This document shows positions 9,065 to 16,889 of a DNA stretch of 64,000 bases, in pieces. Location: positions 620,001 through 684,000 of the forward strand of contig NZ_JBHULZ010000041.1 of the NCBI RefSeq assembly GCF_042684705.1, in the 5' to 3' direction. Source of the DNA: Mesonia sediminis. GTDB lineage: Bacteria; Bacteroidota; Bacteroidia; Flavobacteriales; Flavobacteriaceae. The notes beneath the pieces are model-generated. The model saw only the letters and a program-made list of their open reading frames with translations. It did not search any database and was not told where the DNA came from. The translations under genes and the position numbers were made by a program. Position 1 is the stretch's first letter; each line of letters starts with the position of its first letter.

Positions 9065-10191
9065 AAATAAAACTACTCTTTATTTACGGGGAACTTGGAG
9101 GTGGAGGGGCTGAACGAGTGTTGTTAGATTTATTAGCAAATTTAGATAGAGATAGATATGAGGTTGATTTATGTATAATAGTTAATGGAGGGGTTCTCTT
9201 ACGCGAAGTGCCGGCTTTTGTAAATATTATTCCACTTTACTCAACGTACACCTGGCAGTATAAATTAGCTTTAAGGTTATCTAAATGGGGGATTAGTAAT
9301 TATTTGTTTAAAAGAGTTCTGTCTAAGAAAATCTCAAAAAAATATGATGTAGAAATTAGTTTTTTAGAGGGGATGCCACTAAAACTCCACGCATTATTAA
9401 ACACTAAAACTAAAAAATTGACATGGGTTCATTGTGATTTGTTTAATTTCCATTATACCAAAAGTCAATTTTATGCTAATGAGGAAGTAAAAGCATATAA
9501 TAAAATGGATAAAGTTGTTTGTGTTTCAAACGATTCTTTAGTTGCTTTTAATCAAAGATTTCCGAATTGTGATACTGAAAAGAAAGTAATTTACAATCCT
9601 TTAGATATAGAAAAAATTAAGTTGTTGGCTAGGGAGTTTCATTTAAATAAAGAAAATCGTTTCACTATTATTTTTGTTGGTAGATTAACCTTACAAAAAC
9701 AGCCTCAGCGGATAATTCGTCTAGCCGCAAAATTTAAAAAAGCAAATATTCGGGTGCATTTCCAGATTATTGGTGACGGAGAGTTGAAAGAAGATTTAAA
9801 AAATCTTGCAAAAAAGTTAGATGTGTTAGAAATGGTTGAATTTTTAGGTTTTGTAAAGAATCCATATCCAAATATTAAGAAAGCAGATCTATTGCTTTCG
9901 TGTTCAGCTTATGAAGGTTTTGGCCTTGTTATTTGTGAAGCGATGTGTTTAGGTACAGCGGTTGTTGCAACAAGAACAGCCGGACCTACGGAAATAATTC
10001 AAAACAATAAATATGGTATTCTCTGTGAACAGAATGAAGAAGCTATATATAAAGCTGTATTAACCATGATTCAAGATAAAGAGTTGCGTCAATATTATCA
10101 AAGAGTAGGTTTCGAAAGAGCCAACGATTTCAGTGTAAATAATACGGTACGGGAATTTGATATTTTAATATCCAATATATTAGCTAAATGA
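9061..10191 (+). CDS. Glycosyltransferase family 4
   Basis: It has two GT-B domains. The first begins with LLFIYGELGGGGAERVLLDL, the usual acceptor-side glycine-rich start. The second holds FVGRLTLQKQPQRIIRL and the donor-binding EGFGLVICEAMCLGT block with the E-x7-E arrangement. Its 376 residues are normal for a retaining GT4 enzyme. It overlaps both neighbours by 4 bp, so it belongs to a translationally coupled series. Substrate specificity is unknown. Confidence 0.92.
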   Translation: MKIKLLFIYGELGGGGAERVLLDLLANLDRDRYEVDLCIIVNGGVLLREVPAFVNIIPLYSTYTWQYKLALRLSKWGISNYLFKRVLSKKISKKYDVEISFLEGMPLKLHALLNTKTKKLTWVHCDLFNFHYTKSQFYANEEVKAYNKMDKVVCVSNDSLVAFNQRFPNCDTEKKVIYNPLDIEKIKLLAREFHLNKENRFTIIFVGRLTLQKQPQRIIRLAAKFKKANIRVHFQIIGDGELKEDLKNLAKKLDVLEMVEFLGFVKNPYPNIKKADLLLSCSAYEGFGLVICEAMCLGTAVVATRTAGPTEIIQNNKYGILCEQNEEAIYKAVLTMIQDKELRQYYQRVGFERANDFSVNNTVREFDILISNILAK

Positions 10192-11354
10192 AAAAGAAAG
10201 TATTATTCATTATCAGCAATATGGAAAGTGGTGGCGTTTCGAAAAGTATGAGTAACTTACTTAACGTGGTTGACACTAAAACATATGACGTAGATCTTTT
10301 TATATTAAACCCAGCAGGGGTTTTTATGGATACAATACCTTCTGAAATAAATATAATAAAGGATAAAAGAATATCTTTGTTTTTTCTTGATTTTCCATAC
10401 AACATTCCAAAGCTTCTAAAATATGGTTATTTTTTAGATGCTATAGTTCGGTTTTTAGGTGCTGGTATAATGTTTTTTAATAAAGGGATAGGTGCTTGGA
10501 TTTTATCTAAGAGAATTAAAAAATTAAACAAAAAGTATGACTTAGCGGTTGATTTTAATGGTCAACATCAATTGTATTATTTAATAGATCGTGTAAAGGC
10601 TAAAAAAAAGGTTACATTTTTTCATAGTGATTACGGTAAATGGCCTCACTACTATTCTATGGATAAAAGGTATATGCCCAAGGCAGATTTTATTTTTACA
10701 ATTTCGAATAAGTGTGTAGAAAGTTTAATAAAGTATTTTCCCCAAGAAAAAAATAAGATTGGTTTATTTGAAAATATAACATCTCCTAAATTAATTCGTA
10801 ATTGGGCAAATGAAAAAGTTTTGGAAAGTTTAGATGTAAATTTTGAGAAACTTATCTCAGTAGGACATGTTTCTAAAGCAAAAGGCTTTGATTTGGCCAT
10901 GGGTGCTGCAAGTATATTAAAAAGTCGGGGGATCAATTTTAAGTGGTATTTTATAGGGGAAATTGCAAATAGACAATACGTAACCTCTTTAGTGACGTAT
11001 CATAAATTAGAGAAAAATATTATATTTTTAGGCGTGCAAATTAATCCCTATCCATTTATTAAACAGTCAGATATTTTTGTGCATTTATCTCGATTTGAAG
11101 GGAAATCTATTGCTTTAGATGAAGCTAAAATTTTGCTTAAACCTATTGTAGTGACCAATTTTTCAACCGTAAACGATCAATTTAGACATAGAATAAATGC
11201 AAGTATATGCGCGATGGACGTACAAGATATCGCTTTTCATATTGAAGAAATATTAGCCGATTTTGAATTACGTAGAAAGTACGTAAATGCATTGCGTTTT
11301 AGTCAAAAAGACACAACTATGGAATTAGAAAAATTATATAAACTTATTAAATAA
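10188..11354 (+). CDS. Glycosyltransferase family 4 (divergent donor motif)
   Basis: The 388-residue GT-B protein starts VLFIISNMESGGVSKSMSNL. In the C-terminal domain the usual EGFGL..EAM stretch is replaced by FEGKSIALDEAKILLKPIVV, still keeping both glutamates of the E-x7-E pair. This GKSIALDEAK form is seen in a subgroup of capsule and teichoic-acid-type GT4 enzymes. It is coupled to the previous gene by a 4-bp overlap and is very AT-rich. The acceptor is unknown. Confidence 0.88.
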   Translation: MKKKVLFIISNMESGGVSKSMSNLLNVVDTKTYDVDLFILNPAGVFMDTIPSEINIIKDKRISLFFLDFPYNIPKLLKYGYFLDAIVRFLGAGIMFFNKGIGAWILSKRIKKLNKKYDLAVDFNGQHQLYYLIDRVKAKKKVTFFHSDYGKWPHYYSMDKRYMPKADFIFTISNKCVESLIKYFPQEKNKIGLFENITSPKLIRNWANEKVLESLDVNFEKLISVGHVSKAKGFDLAMGAASILKSRGINFKWYFIGEIANRQYVTSLVTYHKLEKNIIFLGVQINPYPFIKQSDIFVHLSRFEGKSIALDEAKILLKPIVVTNFSTVNDQFRHRINASICAMDVQDIAFHIEEILADFELRRKYVNALRFSQKDTTMELEKLYKLIK

Positions 11355-11363
11355 GAATAAAAT

Positions 11364-12413
11364 TTGAATTTTTACTTTTATGTACTTATCGTTGTAGTTT
11401 TTTTTACTTTTTTGAATTTAAAATTCGGTAAAACCTATCATAATTTGCCTTCTTGGCCAAGTTTTGTTATGACAGGTTTAATTTTATTTGTCGTTTTTTC
11501 AATTGCATTTTCACCAATAGAAGTTTACGGTGATAAATATAATTATCTAGCTCAGTTTAAAAACTTTAGTTATGCATCGTATTCATCGCAAAAGGATTTA
11601 GGTTGGGCATTTTATAACCATGTTTCTCAAATAATATATGATTCTTCAGCACTGTTTTTTTTGATTACAGCTTTCATATACATAGTTGGTTATTATGTCT
11701 TTATAAAAAAAACTGTTCCTCCTAGGCATAGGTTTTTTTTATTTTTAGCATGTGTGTCTTCATTCGGTTTTCTTACCTACGGTATAAACACTATTAGAGC
11801 AGGATTTTCATTGTCTCTACTACTTATTGCAATTTCATATCATAAAAAAAAATTCTTATTTATCTTACTATCGATTTGTGCCGTTCTCAGCCATAAATCA
11901 ATAGCGTTACCACTTTTTGCCTATGTTTTAACGGGATATTATAATCGTCCAAACTTTTATTTAAAACTTTGGCTATTTGCTTTGTTGATTTCACTAATTA
12001 ATATTGGCGGTGTTTCAGAAATTATACAAACAATTTTGGGTGATTTTGACGAGAGAGGTAATCTATATCTTTCCGATAAAAACCTTCAATACAAAACCGG
12101 GTTTAGGGTAGATTTTGTTGCGTATTCAATAATACCTATTATAGCCGGTAATTATTTTATAAATAAACAAGGTATCAAAGAAAATCTGTACACTCGTTTA
12201 TTTAATCTTTATCTGTTTGTTAATGCTTTTTGGCTATTAAATATTCGTATGAACTTTTCTGACCGAATGGCTTATTTAAGTTGGTTTCTAATACCTTTTA
12301 TTTTGCTGTTGCCACTATTAAAGTACAACCTAGAAATATCTAACAGAAACTTTGTAGCGTTTATATTAGTAGGTATTATTGCATTTAGCGCTATTATGCA
12401 TTTTATACTTTAA
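11364..12413 (+). CDS. EpsG-family polysaccharide polymerase (Wzy role)
   Basis: This is a 349-residue integral membrane protein with about 9-10 hydrophobic segments. The GDKYNYLAQF segment near residue 53 and the GINTIRAGFSLSLLLIAI stretch with its conserved Arg match the EpsG family, which replaces Wzy in many Bacteroidota and Firmicutes loci. It would polymerise repeat units on the periplasmic face after flipping. I used the TTG at 11364, because no in-frame ATG lies near it and the first hydrophobic segment begins directly after it. It is the only polymerase candidate in the locus. Confidence 0.85.
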   Translation: MNFYFYVLIVVVFFTFLNLKFGKTYHNLPSWPSFVMTGLILFVVFSIAFSPIEVYGDKYNYLAQFKNFSYASYSSQKDLGWAFYNHVSQIIYDSSALFFLITAFIYIVGYYVFIKKTVPPRHRFFLFLACVSSFGFLTYGINTIRAGFSLSLLLIAISYHKKKFLFILLSICAVLSHKSIALPLFAYVLTGYYNRPNFYLKLWLFALLISLINIGGVSEIIQTILGDFDERGNLYLSDKNLQYKTGFRVDFVAYSIIPIIAGNYFINKQGIKENLYTRLFNLYLFVNAFWLLNIRMNFSDRMAYLSWFLIPFILLLPLLKYNLEISNRNFVAFILVGIIAFSAIMHFIL

Positions 12414-12416
12414 TTT

Positions 12417-13301
12417 ATGAATATTAAAATTACCATATTCACACCTACCTACAATCGTGCCCATTTATTGCCACGAGTATTTGCAAGTTTATGCAAACAA
12501 ACGAGTTTTGATTTTGAGTGGCTAATAGTGGATGATGGCAGTACAGACCAGACGGAAAAAGTTGTAGAAAATTTTCAAGCAGTTGAAAATAGATTTAACA
12601 TTCGTTATCATAAACAAGCTAATGGGGGTAAACACCGTGCTATTAATAAGGGCGTAAAATTAGCTCACGGTGAGTTTTTTTTAATTTTGGATTCTGATGA
12701 TTTTTTAAAAGCTGAGACAGTAAAATGTTTAGTTCCTTTACTCAACGAAATCCAAACCGATAAAAATTTAGGGGGGATCGCTATTCGTCGAGCTTATCAT
12801 AACGGACAAATTGTTGGGAATGAATTTAGAGGTGCTATTCTAAGTGATTCTTTAAATATACGTTATAAACACAAAATTCAAGGTGATTTGGTAGAGATTT
12901 TTAAAACTGACGTCTTGAAACAATATCTATTTCCAGAATTTAAGCAAGAAAAATTTTGTCCGGAAGCATTAATCTGGAACCGAATATCACAACGGTATAA
13001 TCTTAAATTTATAAATTTGGGTTTATACATTACCGAATATATTGAGGGTGGGCTTACAGAGAAAATCGTTAAAATAAGAATGCATTCACCACAAGCGAGC
13101 ATGTTACATTATGCCGAATTAGCGAATTATAACATACCGCTAAAAGAAAAAGTAAAGGCGGCTATAAATTATTGGAGGTTTTCCTTGAATACTAAAGAAG
13201 TTAATATTTGCAGTAAGATAAAGAAAATAGGTATTTGGTCGCTTCCCTTGTTACCTTTGGGTTACTTAATGTATTTAAACGATAAGCGAAAACACGCATG
13301 A
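12417..13301 (+). CDS. Glycosyltransferase family 2
   Basis: The GT-A domain opens with ITIFTPTYNRAHLLPRVFAS, followed by WLIVDDGSTDQT and the metal-site LILDSDDFL at about residues 89-97. The 294-residue protein resembles flavobacterial capsule glycosyltransferases that end in a short hydrophobic tail (LPLLPLGYLMYL), which may place it at the membrane. It overlaps the next gene by 4 bp. The linkage it makes is unknown. Confidence 0.92.
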   Translation: MNIKITIFTPTYNRAHLLPRVFASLCKQTSFDFEWLIVDDGSTDQTEKVVENFQAVENRFNIRYHKQANGGKHRAINKGVKLAHGEFFLILDSDDFLKAETVKCLVPLLNEIQTDKNLGGIAIRRAYHNGQIVGNEFRGAILSDSLNIRYKHKIQGDLVEIFKTDVLKQYLFPEFKQEKFCPEALIWNRISQRYNLKFINLGLYITEYIEGGLTEKIVKIRMHSPQASMLHYAELANYNIPLKEKVKAAINYWRFSLNTKEVNICSKIKKIGIWSLPLLPLGYLMYLNDKRKHA

Positions 13302-14383
13302 AAATTCTGCAAATCATAGATAGTTTAGCAACAGGTGGTGCCGAGAAGTTGCTTTTAGACAGCTTGTCCTTATACCGTGAGGCGGGTATAGAGATGGATG
13401 TTTTAGTGCTGAAAGATGAAGATTATCCTTTTATGCAGCAACTAGAAGCAATGGATAGTTGTAAAATTTATAAACTAGGAAGTGGTTCTGTATATCAACC
13501 AAATCATATTTTTAAGATTGCTAAAATTATTGGTCAATACGATATAGCGCATGTACACCTTTTTCCTGCACAATATTGGGCAGTTTTGGCTAAACAATGG
13601 AGTGGCGCTTCTACAAAATTGATTTTTACAGAGCATAGTACTTCTAATCGCCGCATTCGTAATCGATTTAGTAAACCAATTGAGCAGTATATCTATTCAA
13701 AATTTGATAGTATAGCCGTAATAGCTGATGAAGTTGAAAGTGCCTTATTAAAACATATTTCATTATCGTCTGATAAGGTATTTAAAATAAATAATGGTGT
13801 AGATATATTAAAATATAAAAAAGCAGAGGTTCAAAGTCGCGATCAGCTGAATTTAAGTCAAAAAGATTTTCTTGTTATTCAAGTTTCTTCTTTTAAATAT
13901 CCGAAAGACCAAGCCACTGTAATTAAAGCCTTGTCAATTTTACCTGAAACAGTAAAACTAATATTGGTGGGTGATGGCCCCCAAAGAGAAAACTGCGAGG
14001 CGTTAGCTACTCGTTTGGGTTTATCGAATAGGGTATGCTTTTTGGGCAATCGCAACGACGTGCCAGCGTTATTAAAAACGGCTGATATCGTGGTGTTATC
14101 CTCTCATTATGAAGGCATGTCTTTGTCGAGTATTGAAGGTATGGCATCAGGCAGGCCATTTATAGCTAGTGATGTGCCAGGTTTGGCTCCAATTGTTAAA
14201 GATGCAGGCTTACTGTTCCCTGTAGGTGACGCCGAAACATTAGCGGAGTTAATTTTAAAGCTAAAGCATGAACCAATATTTAACCAAAAAATAGTTGAAG
14301 CCTGCCAGAAAAGAGCGGCACAGTATGACATTCAAATAATGGTAAACCAATACATACAATTGTATGAACAAATCCTTGCCTAA
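13298..14383 (+). CDS. Glycosyltransferase family 4
   Basis: The GT-B start ILQIIDSLATGGAEKLLLDS is followed in the C-terminal domain by LVGDGPQRENCEALA and the donor-binding SSHYEGMSLSSIEGMASGRP block with the E-x7-E pair. At 361 residues it is a normal GT4. The stop overlaps the next gene by 20 bp, and the coupled order continues. Composition is AT-rich but slightly less so than in the middle of the cluster. Confidence 0.92.
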   Translation: MKILQIIDSLATGGAEKLLLDSLSLYREAGIEMDVLVLKDEDYPFMQQLEAMDSCKIYKLGSGSVYQPNHIFKIAKIIGQYDIAHVHLFPAQYWAVLAKQWSGASTKLIFTEHSTSNRRIRNRFSKPIEQYIYSKFDSIAVIADEVESALLKHISLSSDKVFKINNGVDILKYKKAEVQSRDQLNLSQKDFLVIQVSSFKYPKDQATVIKALSILPETVKLILVGDGPQRENCEALATRLGLSNRVCFLGNRNDVPALLKTADIVVLSSHYEGMSLSSIEGMASGRPFIASDVPGLAPIVKDAGLLFPVGDAETLAELILKLKHEPIFNQKIVEACQKRAAQYDIQIMVNQYIQLYEQILA

Positions 14384-15542
14384 ACTCATCCGCGTAACGA
14401 CTGTACCTATATCTCTTGATAAATTACTTGAGGGTCAGTTGCATTTTTTGTCTTCATACTTTGAGATTGTGGGTGTTTCGTCACCGCCACAGGATTTATT
14501 GCAAAAAATAGAGCGTAGAGAAGGGGTTGTGGTAAAAGCAGTTCGCATGCAGCGAGGTATCAGTCCACTTAAAGATTTAATATCTTTGTGGAAATTGATA
14601 AGGTTATTTCGTAAAGAAAAGCCACAAATAGTTCACTCCATTACACCTAAAGCAGGCTTGCTATCTATGTTAGCGGCAAGAATTACGGGGGTGCCATTCC
14701 GTTTGCATACGTTTACTGGTCTAATTTTTCCTTCGCAAACAGGAGCAAAGCAAAAGGTGTTAATCGCAACAGACCGCCTTTTATGCCGTTGTGCAACGCA
14801 TATATACCCCGAAGGTCAAGGGGTGCGTCAGGATTTAATAAATTACAACATTACTAAAAAGCCATTGAAAATTTTAGCGAATGGGAATGTGAACGGCATC
14901 GATACCTCCCATTTTGATCCGCTGCTTTATGATGACAACTCCAAAAATGAATTAAGGGAAACTCTTGGAATTTCAAATGAAGATTTTGTTTTCATCTTTG
15001 TCGGTCGCTTAGTTTCCGATAAGGGCATAAATGAGTTAGTTCAAGCTTTTCAAAATTTAAAACTGAAAGGCGGTATTTCAGAACAAAATGCTAAATTGTT
15101 ACTAGTGGGTCCTTTAGAAACAGAGCTTGACCCTTTACACGAAGAAACGCTTGAAGCAATAGCATCCAATGCCGCTATTATTTCGGTGGGCTACCAGGAA
15201 GATGTACGCCCCTATTTGGCGGTGAGTGACGCCCTGGCCTTTCCTAGTTACCGCGAGGGCTTCCCCAATGTAGTCATGCAAGCAGGCGCCATGGGCTTAC
15301 CGGCTATTGTAAGCGATATCAACGGATGCAATGAAATCATTATCCCCAATAAAAACGGAATCATCATTCCCCCAAAAAATACGAAAGCTTTGCAAAATGC
15401 CATGCAGGAACTAATGCAGAACGAGAATTTGTACCAACAATTAAAAAGCAACGCCCGAAATTTAATCACCACCCGCTATGAACGCCAAAAAGTCTGGGAG
15501 GCTTTGTTGGAAGAGTATCGGGGGTTGGGAGTTAGGGGTTAG
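14364..15542 (+). CDS. Glycosyltransferase family 4 with composition break
   Basis: The 392-residue GT-B enzyme has IVHSITPKAGLLSMLAARI in its N-terminal domain, like PglA/TuaA-neighbour type GT4 proteins that act early on lipid-linked sugars. Its donor site is SYREGFPNVVMQAGAMGLPA. The gene shows a sharp internal shift. By hand count GC is about 32% over 14941-15060 and about 58% over 15181-15300, with the change near 15170. The frame is intact across it, so this looks like a recombinant (chimeric) gene. It is the last gene of the polysaccharide run. Confidence 0.9.
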   Translation: MNKSLPKLIRVTTVPISLDKLLEGQLHFLSSYFEIVGVSSPPQDLLQKIERREGVVVKAVRMQRGISPLKDLISLWKLIRLFRKEKPQIVHSITPKAGLLSMLAARITGVPFRLHTFTGLIFPSQTGAKQKVLIATDRLLCRCATHIYPEGQGVRQDLINYNITKKPLKILANGNVNGIDTSHFDPLLYDDNSKNELRETLGISNEDFVFIFVGRLVSDKGINELVQAFQNLKLKGGISEQNAKLLLVGPLETELDPLHEETLEAIASNAAIISVGYQEDVRPYLAVSDALAFPSYREGFPNVVMQAGAMGLPAIVSDINGCNEIIIPNKNGIIIPPKNTKALQNAMQELMQNENLYQQLKSNARNLITTRYERQKVWEALLEEYRGLGVRG

Positions 15543-15580
15543 TGAACCAGTAGACCAGTAGACTAGTGAACCAGTAAACC
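15541..15580. repeat. 8-bp tandem repeat, five imperfect units
   Basis: AGTGAACC, AGTAGACC, AGTAGACT, AGTGAACC and AGTAAACC follow one another directly after the last glycosyltransferase stop. The unit is a degenerate AGTrrACy, and it decays into AATAAATA before the next ATG. Confidence 0.8.
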
Positions 15581-15587
15581 AATAAAT

Positions 15588-15665
15588 ATGAAAACACATA
15601 AGGATTTAAAGGTTTGGAAAATAGAAAAGACTTGTCATGCTGAACTTGTTTCAGCATCTAAATAA
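15588..15665 (+). pseudogene. N-terminal remnant of four-helix-bundle (23S rRNA-intervening-sequence, IVP) gene
   Basis: The reading frame opens MKTHKDLKVWK, which is the characteristic beginning of the four helix bundle/IVP family found throughout Bacteroidota (normally about 115-125 residues). It then runs into the repeat that begins the GIY-YIG array and reads out as CHAELVSASK before a stop. Only about 11-13 codons of the original gene remain. The repeat has apparently replaced or interrupted the rest. No matching C-terminal part is visible on the near side of the assembly gap. Confidence 0.65.
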
Positions 15666-16053
15666 AATAGATTTATGCCCCAACGAACATACCACAATTA
15701 TACAGTATATATTTCAACAAATAAACCTAAGGGTGTATTGTATATCGGTGTAACTGGAGGAATAGATGATAGAATGGAACGTCATATAAAAGGCAAGGCT
15801 AGTCAGTTTACTTCGAAATATAAACTAAAGCGCTTAGTGTATGTTGAAGAATTTCAATATATAGAAGATGCTATAGCAAGAGAAAAACAATTAAAGAACT
15901 GGCATCGACAATGGAAAATAAACTTAATTGAACAAGATAATCCTGAATGGAAAGATTTATATAAACCTTTGGGCTCAGACCTAGACCCTTGAATGAGACC
16001 CTGAAATAAATTCAGGGTGACAACTAGTTTATTTTGTCATCCTGAACCAATCC
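15631..16053 (+). repeat. 423-bp tandem unit 1: palindrome, GIY-YIG gene, inverted palindrome
   Basis: The unit opens with the palindrome at 15631-15660 (stem ATGCTGAA / TTCAGCAT). It continues with the nuclease gene and closes with the palindrome at 15995-16023 (stem CCCTGAA / TTCAGGG). A solitary half-element follows at 16034-16052. The closing palindrome, read on the other strand, matches the opening one over most of its length (TTGTCA..CTGAA..TTTCAG..TCT). Period to the next unit is exactly 423 bp. Confidence 0.92.
15675..15992 (+). CDS. GIY-YIG nuclease, array copy 1
   Basis: This 105-residue protein is a minimal single-domain GIY-YIG nuclease. Residues 9-13 (YTVYI) form the GIY strand, LYIGVTGG the YIG strand, DDRMERH carries the catalytic Arg, and AIAREKQLKNW provides the metal-binding Glu. 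The ATG is 14 bp after the left palindrome and the stop is 2 bp before the right one. It differs from copies 2 and 3 mainly in residues 39-47 (KGKASQ instead of NGEGSK). The function of such stand-alone family members in Bacteroidota is unknown to me; a role in spreading the flanking palindromes is an inference. Confidence 0.9.
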   Translation: MPQRTYHNYTVYISTNKPKGVLYIGVTGGIDDRMERHIKGKASQFTSKYKLKRLVYVEEFQYIEDAIAREKQLKNWHRQWKINLIEQDNPEWKDLYKPLGSDLDP

Positions 16054-16476
16054 CTTGTCATGCTGAACTTGTTTCAGCATCTAAATAAAATAGATTTATG
16101 CCCCAACGAACATACCACAATTATACGGTATATATTTTAACAAATAAACCTAAAGGTGTATTGTATATCGGTGTAACTGGAGGAATAGATGATAGAATGG
16201 AACGTCATATAAATGGAGAAGGAAGCAAATTCACCTCAAAATATAAACTAAAGCGCTTAGTGTATGTTGAAGAATTTCAATATATTGAAGATGCTATAGC
16301 AAGAGAAAAACAATTAAAGAACTGGCATCGACAATGGAAGATTAATTTAATAGAGCAAGATAATCCTGAATGGAAAGATTTATATAAACCTTTGGGCTCA
16401 GACCTAGACCCTTGAATGAGACCCTGAAATAAATTCAGGGTGACAACTAGTTTATTTTGTCATCCTGAACCAATCC
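16054..16476 (+). repeat. 423-bp tandem unit 2
   Basis: It is a complete copy of the palindrome, GIY-YIG gene and inverted-palindrome unit, directly abutting unit 1. It is nearly identical to unit 3 and differs from unit 1 at roughly 22 positions, 13 of them within one 25-bp patch. Confidence 0.92.
16098..16415 (+). CDS. GIY-YIG nuclease, array copy 2
   Basis: The intact 105-residue GIY-YIG domain has the same catalytic set as copy 1 (YTVYI, LYIGVT, Arg in DDRMERH, Glu in AIAREKQ). The protein sequence is identical to copy 3, while a few bases differ silently. It has its own left and right palindromes. The lack of stop codons or frameshifts in any copy suggests either recent amplification or selection. 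Confidence 0.9.
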   Translation: MPQRTYHNYTVYILTNKPKGVLYIGVTGGIDDRMERHINGEGSKFTSKYKLKRLVYVEEFQYIEDAIAREKQLKNWHRQWKINLIEQDNPEWKDLYKPLGSDLDP

Positions 16477-16879
16477 CTTGTCATGCTGAACTTGTTTCAG
16501 CATCTAAATAAAATAGATTTATGCCCCAACGAACATACCACAATTATACAGTATATATTTTAACAAATAAACCTAAAGGTGTATTGTATATCGGTGTAAC
16601 TGGAGGAATAGATGATAGAATGGAACGGCATATAAATGGAGAAGGAAGCAAATTCACCTCAAAATATAAACTAAAGCGCTTAGTGTATGTTGAAGAATTT
16701 CAATATATAGAAGATGCTATAGCAAGAGAAAAACAATTAAAGAACTGGCACCGGCAATGGAAGATTAATTTAATAGAACAAGATAATCCTGAATGGAAAG
16801 ATTTATATAAACCTTTGGGCTCAGACCTAGACCCTTGAATGAGACCCTGAAATAAATTCAGGGTGACAACTAGTTTATT
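16477..16879 (+). repeat. 423-bp tandem unit 3, cut by assembly gap
   Basis: The unit is complete through the right palindrome (16841-16869). It then stops at the run of N after TAGTTTATT, exactly where units 1 and 2 continue with the half-element TTGTCATCCTGAACC. More units could be hidden or collapsed in the gap. Confidence 0.9.
16521..16838 (+). CDS. GIY-YIG nuclease, array copy 3
   Basis: The intact 105-residue GIY-YIG nuclease has the same protein sequence as copy 2 and separate silent changes (for example in the HRQW codons). It is the last copy before the assembly gap. As with the others, the gene is tightly bracketed by the inverted palindromes, with no room for another gene or a separate promoter beyond the 14-bp leader. 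Confidence 0.9.
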   Translation: MPQRTYHNYTVYILTNKPKGVLYIGVTGGIDDRMERHINGEGSKFTSKYKLKRLVYVEEFQYIEDAIAREKQLKNWHRQWKINLIEQDNPEWKDLYKPLGSDLDP

Positions 16880-16889
16880 NNNNNNNNNN
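16880..16889. other. Assembly gap (10 N)
   Basis: Ten N bases separate the tandem array on the left from stable-RNA-type promoters on the right. The true length is unknown. The repeat array and a probable rRNA operon are both structures that short-read assemblies fail to resolve. Confidence 0.98.

Noticed and set aside
15518..15542. G-quadruplex at the end of the last glycosyltransferase
   Set aside because: Only three clear G runs occur close together; the fourth is too far away for a confident call.
15631..16879. CRISPR-like regular repeats
   Set aside because: The period is 423 bp and each unit codes for a protein; there are no short spacers and no cas genes.
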